The position numbers and the translations under genes were made by a program. From contig NZ_AOLM01000029.1 of NCBI RefSeq assembly GCF_000337835.1, positions 39,337-103,336 on the forward strand: DNA of 64,000 nt, given 5' to 3'. This DNA comes from Haloferax sulfurifontis ATCC BAA-897 (GTDB lineage Archaea > Halobacteriota > Halobacteria > Halobacteriales > Haloferacaceae). The notes beneath the pieces were generated by a model that was not told the origin of the DNA, did not search any database, and saw nothing but the letters and a program-made list of their open reading frames with translations. This document shows, in pieces, positions 18,859-28,334 of the stretch. How positions within the stretch are numbered: the first letter of the stretch is position 1; each line of letters starts with the position of its first letter.

Positions 18859-19764
18859 TCAATTGCTTGATTGCCGGTGTGAGTCGTCTGCATCATGGAG
18901 GCGGCTGGCATCAGTGAACCGTTCGATTCGTGGCCAGAGGACCGCGATCAGGGCACCGAGCGCGATCGCGGTGAGAACGCCGGCGTCGGGGGGCCCGACG
19001 AGCATCGTCGGTGCGTTCATGAACGCGTGGATGCCGATTGTCACGAATAGGTTTCCTGTCCGGTAGTAGACGACCGCCAGTAACGTCCCCCAGACGAATA
19101 GGAGGACGAGCGTCGGGCCGAGTTGCCCCAGCGTGAGTCCGTCCCCCACGAGCCGACTCGGAACGTGGATGAGCGCGAAAACGGCCTGTGAGGCGACAAG
19201 CGCGAGGAGTACCGACCACCGCGGCGCGGTCGTCAGTCGGCGTCGAAGCTTGTGGCGGAACTGGTTGAGGAGAAACGCCCGGAAGACCACTTCCTCGTAG
19301 AGGGCGTTCCCGAACAGTTGGGCGACGAGTGCGCCGATAGCGGCCAGCGCGCCGCCGGTCAACCAGGTATCGTTGAGTCGGATCGGTTCGCCGGCCCAGA
19401 GGAGAGCGACGATACCGACGACCTGCATGAGCAGCCACACGCCAACCGTCACGACCACACCCGTCCGGAGGTCACCGCGACGGAGGCTCAGATCGCGGAG
19501 CCGGAGACGACCGACCCAGAGCATCACACCACCGACCACGAGCAGCAAGACGGGAAGGTACAGGAGTAACGTGGGCTGTACGAAGCCGTCAGTCGCATCG
19601 ACGATCGACCGGGTGAGGGAGAGGATGAGCTCGCGGTTGGCCCAAACCAACGTCGGATAGCCGGCCGCCACGAGGATGACTGCGGCGACGACTGGCCACG
19701 ACGTTTCCCTGATTCCCGGCAGGTCAACTCGCCAGCGACGGAGCGGAGAAGGGGTTGAAGACAT
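18859..19764 (-). CDS. CPBP family intramembrane metalloprotease (copy G)
   Basis: The protein has 301 residues from ATG at 19764. Motifs: YEEVVFRAFLLNQFRHKL, FALIHVPSRLVG and IGIHAFMN. Motif 1 ends in FRAF rather than the usual FRG or WRG, a substitution just after the key arginine. Nine helices are likely. It is convergent with copy F, 124 bp away. Confidence 0.85.
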   Translation of the reverse strand: MSSTPSPLRRWRVDLPGIRETSWPVVAAVILVAAGYPTLVWANRELILSLTRSIVDATDGFVQPTLLLYLPVLLLVVGGVMLWVGRLRLRDLSLRRGDLRTGVVVTVGVWLLMQVVGIVALLWAGEPIRLNDTWLTGGALAAIGALVAQLFGNALYEEVVFRAFLLNQFRHKLRRRLTTAPRWSVLLALVASQAVFALIHVPSRLVGDGLTLGQLGPTLVLLFVWGTLLAVVYYRTGNLFVTIGIHAFMNAPTMLVGPPDAGVLTAIALGALIAVLWPRIERFTDASRLHDADDSHRQSSN

Positions 19765-19834
19765 TGCTGTTCACACATCTCAGTTCGCGTTGTGGAACCG
19801 TGAATTAAGAGACCGTTCTCGGACGGTGAGAACG

Positions 19835-20155
19835 TCATACCTCGCGTGAAATCAACGGGAGACACCCACTCTCCGATAGTTGGGTGAAGCCCAAATACGA
19901 ACCTGTCTGTGGACCTAACCCGAAGTCGTCGGGCTCGAAAGTCTCGGCCGTAACAACCCCTGTTCGGTCCCACGATACACTCGGTCCGTCGTTCTCACCC
20001 ACCGATACCGAGTACGCCGACTAGACCTCCTCCACCGGCGATCTGTAGAATACGAGACGGCTACCGCTAGGGTCGTTCTCTCCCGGCGTTTCGTCGATGT
20101 TGTCGTCATCGTCCGTTCTAGATCCGGACTCATCTGAGGAGTGCGACACAGTCAT
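19835..20155 (-). pseudogene. Acidic small-protein gene with an in-frame TAG
   Basis: ATG at 20155 starts an acidic frame (MTVSHSSDESGSRTDDDDNI ... LVFYRSPVEEV) that meets TAG at 20023-20021 after 44 codons. The same frame continues with protein-like sequence (SAYSVSVGENDGPSVSWDRT ... ETFEPDDFGLGPQTGSYLGF) to a TGA ending at 19835. A CAG codon at the TAG position would give a 106-residue protein. The family is not recognised. The 44-residue product may be all that is made, or the gene is decayed. Confidence 0.35.
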
Positions 20156-20398
20156 TCACCCATTTGAAATGTAAAAAAAAAGATCATGATGCACGGTCGG
20201 TGTTCGAATACGTTGGTCTTAGACCTTGCTGACCTTGTTGAACTGGTTCTACAGGAATAGGGCGTGTGCGTCGAATCCAGAGGACCCAGCAGTCCGGACC
20301 GTCTAAGAGACAGTCGCCAGCGCGGGACTCTCTCCGCTCTTCACCGCTGAGAAGCACCCTCCTGAGTTACGCTGTGGCCCGACGTACGCTGACGTGCT

Positions 20399-21286
20399 AT
20401 GAGCGCAGTGAGTTTACGGGCAGACGCGAGAAAAAGAGTAAATGACGCATCGGATATTGCCGGACGTGGATGGGTGTATCTGGTGGTCGCAGTAGCAGGA
20501 ACGTGGGCCTTCTGGCTCCCGGCGATCGCTCTCGGCGTGAGATTCGACAGCGCCGTGGGCCTCGTCTTGCTTCTCGTCGGTCTCGCGGTGCCGGGTGTCT
20601 TCGGTATCGCTTTCGTATACCTGACCTATGACGAGCGGGGCCGAACGGATTTCTGGAACCGCGTCACTCAACTGCGACGCTTCGGCATTCGCTGGCTCAC
20701 CGTGATTCTACTGGTCCCGCTCGGTGTGAGCGTTCTCGCTGGCGTCGTTAACCTTCTCCTCGGCGGCCCCGGACCGACATGGGGCGAAGGCGTGACCGAG
20801 TTCGGCGTGAACCCCGTCGCGATACTCCCGGCATTGTTCTTCGCGACGCTTCCTCCGATACTCGAAGAGTTAGGGTGGAGAGGGTACGCGTTGGACCGAC
20901 TGCAACTGAAGTGGTCGGCCGTTAGCGCGAGTCTCGTCTTGGGCGTCGTCTGGGCGCTCTGGCACCTCCCTCTGTTCTTCATCGAAGGGTCGTACCAACA
21001 CGACGCGGTGGGGTTCGCGACCACGGAGTTCTGGCTGTTCATGGCCGGAATCGTCGCGCTCTCGTTCGCATTTACGTGGATCTACAACAACACCGAACGC
21101 AGCGTCCTCGGCATCATCATCTTACACGGGTGGGTGAATTTCACAGCCGAGGTCATCGTCGTCCCCGACCTCGCGTATTACGCCCTCTGGTTCGTGCTCG
21201 CGGGAGTGATCGTCGCAATCTGGGGTGCGCAGACCATGACCGGTGCTGACGAGGTCCCTCACCCTCCTCTCCGGTCCGAACAGTAG
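20399..21286 (+). CDS. CPBP family intramembrane metalloprotease (copy H)
   Basis: ATG at 20399, 295 residues. Motifs: PILEELGWRGYALDRLQLKW, WALWHLPLFFIEG and IILHGWVN. The N-terminal 25 residues are basic and soluble, followed by eight helices. A 243-bp gap separates it from the broken acidic gene to the left; this gap contains a run of A/T near 20172 but no clear gene. Confidence 0.88.
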   Translation: MSAVSLRADARKRVNDASDIAGRGWVYLVVAVAGTWAFWLPAIALGVRFDSAVGLVLLLVGLAVPGVFGIAFVYLTYDERGRTDFWNRVTQLRRFGIRWLTVILLVPLGVSVLAGVVNLLLGGPGPTWGEGVTEFGVNPVAILPALFFATLPPILEELGWRGYALDRLQLKWSAVSASLVLGVVWALWHLPLFFIEGSYQHDAVGFATTEFWLFMAGIVALSFAFTWIYNNTERSVLGIIILHGWVNFTAEVIVVPDLAYYALWFVLAGVIVAIWGAQTMTGADEVPHPPLRSEQ

Positions 21287-22063
21287 GATTAGGTTTACGA
21301 AATCGAGATGTTTCGTCCGCTCAGTGTGGGAATCATCCATTCAGTAAGTACGCGCACCGTGCATCGTATCGGTAGGACGAAGACGGAACAAATCTCACCG
21401 AGTGGTATGATTTGAACCTTGTGCCGAATTCATCACAACCAGATTTCCAGATGTGGGGTTCTTCTCAGACGAAGATTTCGAGGAGAACTTGCCGTTATCT
21501 TAGACCGGCCGATTAGCCGGGGGATTTCCCTCGCTAAATGGTATTTATCATAACTATTAGAATTCGAGAGGAAGAGATCAGACTATCTGTCATGCGCTTT
21601 TCGAGTCCTGTACTATCTGCCTTTGGCCGAAACGGGTAGATTTTCCAGAACCCCGGTAGACCATCGTCAACTGCTGGAATTCGTCGTTGGTGAGTGCGAC
21701 CAAGATGAGATTCTAATTCTCCTGAATTCGGGGGCTTTACCACCTCGTCAAGCACTATTACTCCAGAGAACTGTGTCTTCGAGTTCGTCGAGGACATTGT
21801 TGCTGTCTGAGAACAGCTCGACGAGCCTCTTGATAAATCTAAGCCAGTTTCAGTTCTCTCTGTACCTCCCAAATCATCCAAAGGAAGGGTAGGGTACACC
21901 GGTGCAAACGCCGCTGGCTCTCTCCGGCCGAGGGGCCATCAAACGACGACTGTCTCTAACCGATATATCAGAATTCACTCACTGGCTGACGATGTGATCT
22001 GTGGTGGAGTTTGTCGCCCCCGAGAGGGACGAGGGGGGCTGTCGTAGTCACCCACTCAATAAC
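21287..22063. other. Gene-poor stretch with a decayed coding remnant on the minus strand
   Basis: No intact gene is supported. On the minus strand between about 21590 and 21885, protein-like pieces appear in shifted frames (for example WLRFIKRLVELFSDSNNVLD and ILVALTNDEFQQLTMVYRGS), suggesting a decayed gene of unknown family. The plus-strand frame at 21623-21892 is serine/leucine-rich and reads as an antisense shadow. The region is more AT-rich than its neighbours. Confidence 0.3.
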
Positions 22064-22495
22064 CATGTCTTCTGAACACGAGCAACAGCAATCACGACTC
22101 CCTAGCGAGCACACTGAACAACCGAGCGACGAACCGTGGGCAGATCTCGAACTGACGCTCCCGCACGGCAGAAGTCGACTGACATCGTCTCATTCGTCGA
22201 GTGCACACTCGTCGAACTCACCCACGAAGACGTCGGAGCCGAGTTCGTCTCGGTGAGCGTAGCGGGCGTGAAGCAGACACAGTTCATCGCCGTCGACGAC
22301 GTCGGCCAGCGGTTCAAGAAGCGGTATTTCGACGAGCGTCTCGGCTGGCACGAAACGACAGTCAACCGTGAAGCGGTTCGTGAGGAGTTGGTCAATCGAC
22401 TCACACAGCGGTCGTCACTGGGCAGTGGTGTGGGTCAGCCTGGCGTCGTCGACGATCAAGACAAATTCCAGGTGATGCCAGTTTCGGAGCTGTGA
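22064..22495 (+). pseudogene. Haloarchaeal hypothetical gene with a single frameshift
   Basis: ATG at 22064 starts MSSEHEQQQSRLPSEHTEQP ... PWADLELTLPHG. Coding character then moves to another frame as QKSTDIVSFVECTLVELTHE ... VSVAGVKQTQFIAVDD ... RYFDERLGWHETTVNREAVR, ending at 22495. One added C in cccgcacgg at about 22175 (cccgccacgg) would rejoin the frames into LPPRQKSTDIV. The family is not recognised. It sits just upstream of the 22511 palindrome. Confidence 0.5.
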
Positions 22496-22510
22496 ATTCA
22501 GGAGTGACGC

Positions 22511-22553
22511 CTTAACCAACAATAGCACAAGATAATAACGTCTGTTGGTTAAG
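22511..22553. repeat. Palindromic signature, copy 1 (CTTAACCAACA-N21-TGTTGGTTAAG)
   Basis: An 11-bp perfect inverted repeat; the core arms TTAACCAAC and GTTGGTTAA are 23 bp apart. The same core with 23-24 bp spacing recurs at 40499, 56734 and 62188. This copy lies 91 bp before a DUF7342-like gene. An operator or a very short mobile/attachment element are both possible. Confidence 0.7.
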
Positions 22554-22644
22554 ATTGTGGTAAGGGGGTGAATTCCGCCCCGCACAAAGTCAGGAAACTA
22601 TTCCCCGAAGTAGGAACTATATCCTGTGCCACGCAAGAACGAGT

Positions 22645-23172
22645 ATGTCCAACAGCGAGTCTCCAAATGGCCCGTCCGCATTCGACGATGCGTTTCGTGG
22701 CGACGACGTTGAACAACGCATCTACGGGACCATTCTCCAGACTCGCGAGCCGACGACGGCGAGCGCCATCGCCGACGTTGCCGACTGTGACCCGAAAACG
22801 GCTCGGAAATATCTGGGCTGGTTCAGTGAACTCGGTATCGTCACGCGCCACGACGGTCACCCGGCCACGTACGAGCGCAACGACGCCTACTTCGAGTGGC
22901 GGCGAATCAACCAGCTCGCGGCCGACCACTCCATCGAAGACCTCCAGCAGCGTGTTCGGGAACTGAGCTCGCGGATCGAGGCGTACGAGGACACGTATGG
23001 TGCTCCGACGCCAGCGGCCGTCGACGCCGTCACCGCTGCCGAAGCGAGCGACGACCGGACAATTGATGATATATACGGTGACCTCGGCAATTGGGCGACT
23101 GCGCTCGAGGAACAAACACGCTACGAACGTGCCCGTCAGCAACGCGTCAGTATCGACTCCCAAGGAATATGA
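22645..23172 (+). CDS. Winged-helix protein, DUF7342-like
   Basis: The protein has 175 residues. Residues about 25-85 form a helix-turn-helix (TTASAIADVADCDPKTARKY, then LGWFSELGIVTRHDGHPATY). A C-terminal coiled-coil segment follows (SIEDLQQRVRELSSRIEAYE). Such proteins are the antitoxin or regulator half of several haloarchaeal pairs; the relatives at 38080 and 39908 are here too. This copy has no toxin directly behind it: an inverted-repeat element begins 5 bp after its stop, so a partner may have been displaced. Confidence 0.7.
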   Translation: MSNSESPNGPSAFDDAFRGDDVEQRIYGTILQTREPTTASAIADVADCDPKTARKYLGWFSELGIVTRHDGHPATYERNDAYFEWRRINQLAADHSIEDLQQRVRELSSRIEAYEDTYGAPTPAAVDAVTAAEASDDRTIDDIYGDLGNWATALEEQTRYERARQQRVSIDSQGI

Positions 23173-23177
23173 CGTCC

Positions 23178-23302
23178 GGCTCTGTTGAATTCCTCTAGCA
23201 TTGACATTGGGGAGAAGGATGCTTCTCCCGGGGTTCACCAGATACAGTTGGAAACCAGCGTCTCAGCAAATCGCTAGACAGCGAGAGGGTTTCAACAGAG
23301 CC
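23178..23302. mobile_element. Miniature inverted-repeat element, 125 bp
   Basis: The left end is ggctctgttgaattcctct and the right end, reverse-complemented, ggctctgttgaaaccctct, the same terminal sequence as the elements at 5891 and 32705. The interior has no open frame. No clear target-site duplication is visible (tgacgtcc against gaccatac). It separates a DUF7342-like gene from a broken Doc-like toxin gene. Confidence 0.6.
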
Positions 23303-23361
23303 GACCATACAGTATACAACACGGAAGAACGACTATTGGCTAGCGCGAGAGAGTCACAATT

Positions 23362-23759
23362 GTGACTGACGACGTCGCGTATCCTTCGGTCGAGCTCATT
23401 CTCGATCTCCACGAGCAGATCGTTGACGAGGGCGACGCCACAGAACCCGGAATTCGATCGGAAGACGCAATCGAATCTGCAGTGCAGTACGTCTCTGAAG
23501 GATACTTTGGGGAGGTTCCACAGACACTGCATGAAAAATCGGTACATCTGATGCGGCTTCTTGTTGCGGACATCCGTTCGTCGACGGGAACAAGCGAACG
23601 GCGCTCCGAACGGTAGTCGTCTTTTACATGCTGAACGGGTACACGTTCGACTACGGTGACGAAATTCGCGCCTTACTGCACCGCTTTGCGACCGACGAAT
23701 CCGCCGTCGACACTGAGACCGCAGTGATCTACTTCCGAGCGTGCGCTCGTCGCAACTGA
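23362..23759 (+). pseudogene. Doc/Fic-type (death-on-curing) toxin gene with one frameshift
   Basis: GTG at 23362 starts VAYPSVELILDLHEQIVDEG ... GIRSEDAIESAVQYV ... HEKSVHLMRLLVAD, the N-terminal Doc pattern. The next frame continues directly with the complete Fic motif HPFVDGNKRTALRTVVVFYM and runs to a TGA at 23757. One extra C (gacatccg to gaccatccg, about 23571) restores a 132-residue protein. Doc toxins phosphorylate EF-Tu in bacteria; the archaeal target is not known to me. No antitoxin is seen upstream, only the 125-bp element. Confidence 0.7.
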
Positions 23760-23777
23760 TAAAGGGACACACAGAGT

Positions 23778-23963
23778 ATGTTCGACACAGAGATGGCGTC
23801 CAGCACCGATTCCTCGGCGGCGGTCGATGAAGAAGTTCGCCGATTATACGAGCGGTATCAGGCGGCCGACAGCGACGAGGAACGTCATGTGATCGCCCTT
23901 GAGATGGGGAAACTTGACGGACGCCGCCACGCAGAGATCTACGCCGCACTCGAAGACGAGTAA
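23778..23963 (+). CDS. Small acidic protein following the Doc-like gene
   Basis: Sixty-one residues, or 56 if MASSTDS at 23793 is used. It is highly charged and helical (VDEEVRRLYERYQAADSDEE, then VIALEMGKLDGRRHAEIYAA). It begins 18 bp after the Doc reading frame, so it could be a partner of that toxin, but no antitoxin motif is visible. Confidence 0.5.
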   Translation: MFDTEMASSTDSSAAVDEEVRRLYERYQAADSDEERHVIALEMGKLDGRRHAEIYAALEDE

Positions 23964-24243
23964 GCCAACAGAATTCTTCCTACTTCCCGCCGACTGCCCC
24001 CACCCCCGGCGACGACGCTTCGTGGCCGACCGACCATCGCGACGTGCTTCGGCTCGTCCTCGACGAAATTGGAGAACGGATAGCGACCCTGTGGGGTGAG
24101 TAAGGGATGTCCAAAAGGGAACCTGTATCGCGAACAGTCTCGTACCAAGACGAGGACCAGACAGCGGTTCCCGAGGGCGTTGTCTTCTCAGGGGTCGATA
24201 ACCGAATTCAATAGTTATTATCCATGGTGACGGATTTTTCGTC

Positions 24244-25065
24244 ATGACTCGTAGCTCTCCTTCAGATAGCCCCGGACGGAAGCGAGGAGACTCCGACGAG
24301 TTGGCTATCGAGACGAGTGGATTGACCAAGCGGTTCGGCGACCACGTCGCGGTTGACCATCTCAACCTCGCGATTCCGAGGGGACACACCTACGGGTTCC
24401 TCGGTCCGAACGGGGCGGGGAAGACCACGACGATGCGGATGTTGACGACCCTGATGCCACCGACGGAAGGAACGGCAGCGATCATGGGCACGCCGCTCAC
24501 CGATCGTGAAGTCGTCACACGCCATCTCGGATATCTCCCCGAGGAGCCACCACTCTACGAGGAACTCACCGGGAGAGAACAACTCTCGTACGTCGCCTTT
24601 CTTCACGACATTCCGGACGATACCGCGAGCGACCGCATCGAGGAATTCCTAGCTCGTCTCGATCTGACCGCCGATGCCGACCGACCCATCTCTACGTACT
24701 CCAAAGGCATGCGACAGAAGGTCGGTCTGATTCAGACGCTGCTCCACGAGCCGGCCGTGCTCTTCCTCGACGAGCCGACGAGCGGACTCGACCCGCGGGC
24801 GGCGCGGACGGTGCTGGACGTCCTCCATGACCTCGTCGACGAGGAGACCACGGTGTTCCTCTCGACACATATCCTCTCGGTCGTCGACGAACTCGCGGAC
24901 ACTATCGGTGTCCTCCACGAAGGACGTCTGGTGGCTGAGGGCTCGCCCGCCGACCTCAAACGACGCGCCGAGACGGGGGAGGAGCGGACCCTCGAACAGG
25001 CGTTCCTCGAGGTGACGGCCGACCACAGAGCGGAGGAGGGCAAAGAATCGGTCGAGGCCCCGTGA
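24244..25065 (+). CDS. ABC transporter ATP-binding protein (NatA / ABC-2 exporter type)
   Basis: The protein has 273 residues. Walker A GPNGAGKTTTMRML is near residue 55, the signature TYSKGMRQKVGLIQTLLHEP near 155, Walker B LFLDEPTSGLDPRAARTV follows, and the H-loop is STHILSV. This is the NatA/CcmA-type exporter class. Its stop overlaps the start of the fused permease, so the two form a two-gene transport operon. The substrate could be sodium ions, a drug or a peptide. Confidence 0.9.
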   Translation: MTRSSPSDSPGRKRGDSDELAIETSGLTKRFGDHVAVDHLNLAIPRGHTYGFLGPNGAGKTTTMRMLTTLMPPTEGTAAIMGTPLTDREVVTRHLGYLPEEPPLYEELTGREQLSYVAFLHDIPDDTASDRIEEFLARLDLTADADRPISTYSKGMRQKVGLIQTLLHEPAVLFLDEPTSGLDPRAARTVLDVLHDLVDEETTVFLSTHILSVVDELADTIGVLHEGRLVAEGSPADLKRRAETGEERTLEQAFLEVTADHRAEEGKESVEAP

Positions 25066-27500
25066 TGAGGGTGCTACACGAGGACGTTCGATACGGACTC
25101 GGAATCGCTCGCGTCGAACTCCGGCGCTCGGTCCGGAAGTCGTTCGGTACCCGCAAGCGCCAGCTGACGGTTCTCGGCTTCATCGCGCTCTTCAGTCCGT
25201 TGCTGTTCTTCTGGGGTCAGATCGCGTACACGGCAGGGCAAGAGGCCGCCAGAGAGGGAACTCTCCCGGTCGACGTCCTCGGCATCCAGCTATCGCTTCT
25301 CGTCCTCGTGTTCGTCGTCATGGGTGCCCTTCGCGTCGTCCAGCAGGGACGTCCCGAGGGTGACAGCCTCTTACTGACGGCCACGACCCCGCGAGCGGTC
25401 CTCGTCGGGCTCACGGTCCACTCGGCTATCCAGCTCGTCGGGTTCGTCCTGTTTCCGACGCTCCTGTTCGCAGGGGGCTTCGCACTCGGTGCGGAGATGC
25501 CTTCGATTCTCCTGACGACCGTGCTCGCGGTGATTCCCCTGTTTACGGCCGTGACGGTGGGTGGAACTGTCGTGGGACAACTGGTCGTGCTCGGGTTACT
25601 CGAAAGCGAGGTGCTCAGGAAGGTGAGTCGCGTTTTCGGAGTCGTTCTCTTGCTGGTGTTGATAGCGTTGAGCTACGCTGCGATGGCACCGGTAATGGGC
25701 GCGGCCGAGTCGCTGGCCCCACTCGCAATCGTCGCGTCGCCTGCGGTCGAGTACCTCGCCTTCGTGTTCGTCGGGACACCGCTCGGACCGCCACTCGACG
25801 TTGGTTCCGTCGTCGTCGGCGCGTCTGTCGTCGCGAGTATCCCGGCGCTATTCGCGGTGGCTACTCGACTCGCGCCGCGACTCTGGTTCGCCGACGCAAC
25901 GCCGACGGGGATGATACAGCGCGATGCACTGCCTACTGGTGTCGTGACGAGATCCTCCGACGACGACTCGACGAAACACCACGGGCAGGCGTTCCCACCG
26001 CGAACCGGACCACGACCGTTGTCGCTCGCGCTCGGACTCTGGATCCGCTGGCTGCGGATACCCGTTCGCTTCTCCGTGCTGTTTCCCCTCGTGATCGTCC
26101 TCGCCACGGCGCTGTTCGGAGCCGTCAGCAATCCCGACCAGATGCCGCTCGTGGTCGGCGGAGTACTCGCATTCGCTGGCGTCTACGTCTCCGGGGCGGT
26201 CTTCGGACTGAACCCGCTGGGAGAGGCGGGCGAGATGCGGACCGTGGAGTTCCTCTCGTCGACCACGTCGCGCACGCTCGTCCTCGGACACCTCCTCGCA
26301 GGTCTCGTCGCCGGAACGCCGATCGCCGTGACCGGGAGCGTGATTCTGTCCGTCGCCGCGGACCTCTCTGCGCCCGTTGCCCTCGCAGTCGGGCTACTGG
26401 TCGTCGTGCTGACGGTGGCGAGCGGTTGTGTGGCGGTCGGTATCGGCTCGGTTCTCCCCTCGCGGGACGCCCAGCGCACCTATCGGGGCTACGAGGTCGC
26501 GACGCCCAGCCAATGGGCCCTCGTCGCGTACATGGTCACGACCGTGTTCCTCTCTGTTATCGCCGGAATCGGGGCGCTGCTGGTTCCCCTCTCCACAGAT
26601 ACCGGGACGAGCGCTCCACTCTTCGCCGTCGCATCCGGTGTCGCCGTTCTCGTTCTGCTGGCCGTCGGGTATGCTGGTTTCCGTACCGCGGTCGCCCGGT
26701 TCGGAGCGCCTCCCTACGGGAAGCGGGAAGACCAGTCGGAGGATTCTCGACGGGGAACGCCGAACGCCGAGGATACGGGCGAACCAGCGTTGGGGAGGGC
26801 AGGAACACCCACGTTCACTCGAACCCAGCAGGTCAGGGGTCTCACCCTCCTCGGAGCGTTCGTCGTCCTCCGGGCCGTCGCGGCCCGCGCGTGGGATCGG
26901 TACTTCCCCGGCGGTTACAGTACCGACCCGGTCTTCCTCGGATTCCTCGGCGGAATCTTCCTCGTTCTCTCCGTCGGTCTCGTCTACCTCGGCTTCACTC
27001 GATGGGTGGGCGTCGACCTTCGAGCGTGGTGGTTCGACCGCCGAGAGCTCGGGGGCGACCTCGCGTGGGGAGTCGTCGGTATCGTCCTCGTACTCGTCGC
27101 CACCGTCGGCGGCGCGCTCGCTCTCACGCTGGTCTTTCCGGGACTTACACCCGTCGAAGAGGCAGGAGCAGCCCCGTCGCCGACCGTCACGGGGGAAGCG
27201 GTGGCCGGATTCGGTGTGAATCTGCTTCTGGGCTGGTTCTTCGGGTTCGCGATTGCCGCCTTCCAGGAGGAGACGCTGTTCCGAGGGTTCCTTCAAGGCC
27301 TCCTCCAAGATCGGTACGGACGCAGCGTCGCGATCGTCGGCCAAGCGGCGGTCTTCACACTCGCACACCTCGGGTACTACCCCGTTTCGGCGTGGCCACT
27401 GCTCCTCGTGGTGTTCCTCGTCGGCCTCGTCACCGGGTGGCTCGTCGACCGGCGTGGGACGCTCCTCCCCGCCGGCATCGCTCACGGATTCGTCGGCTGA
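25062..27500 (+). CDS. ABC-2 permease fused to a C-terminal CPBP protease domain
   Basis: The protein has 812 residues; GTG at 25062 or ATG at 25065. Residues about 30-560 carry two blocks of membrane helices with a long loop, as in NatB-like permeases. A linker rich in Asp/Glu/Arg follows (near 555-585), then a CPBP domain: FQEETLFRGFLQGLLQDRYG near 730, FTLAHLGYYPVSAW near 768 and PAGIAHGFVG at the extreme C-terminus. The protein stops right after motif 3, where free-standing copies usually have a further helix. Permease-CPBP fusions are known in bacteria. It suggests export coupled to membrane proteolysis. Confidence 0.82.
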   Translation: MMRVLHEDVRYGLGIARVELRRSVRKSFGTRKRQLTVLGFIALFSPLLFFWGQIAYTAGQEAAREGTLPVDVLGIQLSLLVLVFVVMGALRVVQQGRPEGDSLLLTATTPRAVLVGLTVHSAIQLVGFVLFPTLLFAGGFALGAEMPSILLTTVLAVIPLFTAVTVGGTVVGQLVVLGLLESEVLRKVSRVFGVVLLLVLIALSYAAMAPVMGAAESLAPLAIVASPAVEYLAFVFVGTPLGPPLDVGSVVVGASVVASIPALFAVATRLAPRLWFADATPTGMIQRDALPTGVVTRSSDDDSTKHHGQAFPPRTGPRPLSLALGLWIRWLRIPVRFSVLFPLVIVLATALFGAVSNPDQMPLVVGGVLAFAGVYVSGAVFGLNPLGEAGEMRTVEFLSSTTSRTLVLGHLLAGLVAGTPIAVTGSVILSVAADLSAPVALAVGLLVVVLTVASGCVAVGIGSVLPSRDAQRTYRGYEVATPSQWALVAYMVTTVFLSVIAGIGALLVPLSTDTGTSAPLFAVASGVAVLVLLAVGYAGFRTAVARFGAPPYGKREDQSEDSRRGTPNAEDTGEPALGRAGTPTFTRTQQVRGLTLLGAFVVLRAVAARAWDRYFPGGYSTDPVFLGFLGGIFLVLSVGLVYLGFTRWVGVDLRAWWFDRRELGGDLAWGVVGIVLVLVATVGGALALTLVFPGLTPVEEAGAAPSPTVTGEAVAGFGVNLLLGWFFGFAIAAFQEETLFRGFLQGLLQDRYGRSVAIVGQAAVFTLAHLGYYPVSAWPLLLVVFLVGLVTGWLVDRRGTLLPAGIAHGFVG

Positions 27501-27768
27501 CGAGGTACTCCCTGTTCACATCGACCTTCCGCCCGCGTCGCTTCGAGACGTAGCCGAGTCGCTCTCGAAGGGTCAAGCGGTCCAACCGTCCGGAAGAACT
27601 CCAGAACGGCGGCCATACGTATGGCTGGCGGAGTGGGTGCGACAACTGTACAGGAGTACGATAGCAGCACGTACTGACCGCTTCTTGGGGAAAATCAATT
27701 CTCGGCCGCTGAGAACCGCTGTACAGATAGAGGATAGTTGGGCGACAAGTTACGCTTGGTGAAAACGA

Positions 27769-28260
27769 ATGAGCGCCGAACTGTCAACTCAAACCTCCGC
27801 TGGACCAGCTATCGAGCGCCGCCCAGACCGCTTGCGCGCGATTCTCGTTGCGGTCGGTCTCACGCTCGCTGCGGTCGCGATGACCGCAGTCATGGGTATC
27901 CCACTCGGTGTTCTCGTGATCACGTTAGACGTGCCTCTCAGTTCGGGCCTGTTCCTGATCGGACTGTTCGTCGGGAACGCTATCGCGTTCGGCATAGTCG
28001 CGGGGATTTACTTCTACCGATGGGGCGAGAATCCCACCGTCGCAATCCCTCGGACGGAACTGCGACTGATCGTTAGCGGTGAGTCGCCAGCGGTCGTTGG
28101 AGTCTCGCCGATCATCCGCCTCTGTCCGGATACGCGGAGAGAAACGGGATCAACTGAGCGACTCCCGGAGCCAGACCTGACGAGAGCAGACCCGGCACGG
28201 CATCTATTGGGGCGCATATTTTTGTCGTATGGCATACAATTCCTTGACCTGAAGAGGTGA
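27769..28260 (+). pseudogene. N-terminal fragment of a CPBP-like membrane protein
   Basis: ATG at 27769. The first 100 residues have three helices (LRAILVAVGLTLAAVAMTAV, then VLVITLDVPLSSGLFLIGLF, then GNAIAFGIVAGIYFYRWGEN) similar in layout to the N-terminus of copy A. The rest (PIIRLCPDTRRETGSTERLP onward) is unlike a membrane protein, and no EExxxR motif follows. It is probably the stump of a truncated CPBP gene, between the fused ABC permease and another broken CPBP gene. Confidence 0.5.
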
Positions 28261-28334
28261 CTCGATGACCTGCAACGCCCACGCTCGCTGCGTCCGTATT
28301 GTCGACGAAGGTGAGAGGAACTCCGAGCTGGACG

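Noticed and set aside
26394..27485. Long minus-strand open frame of 363 residues
   Set aside because: It lies fully antisense to the ABC permease-CPBP gene, is Glu/Arg/Gly-rich without any motif, and reflects GC-rich codon use on the other strand.
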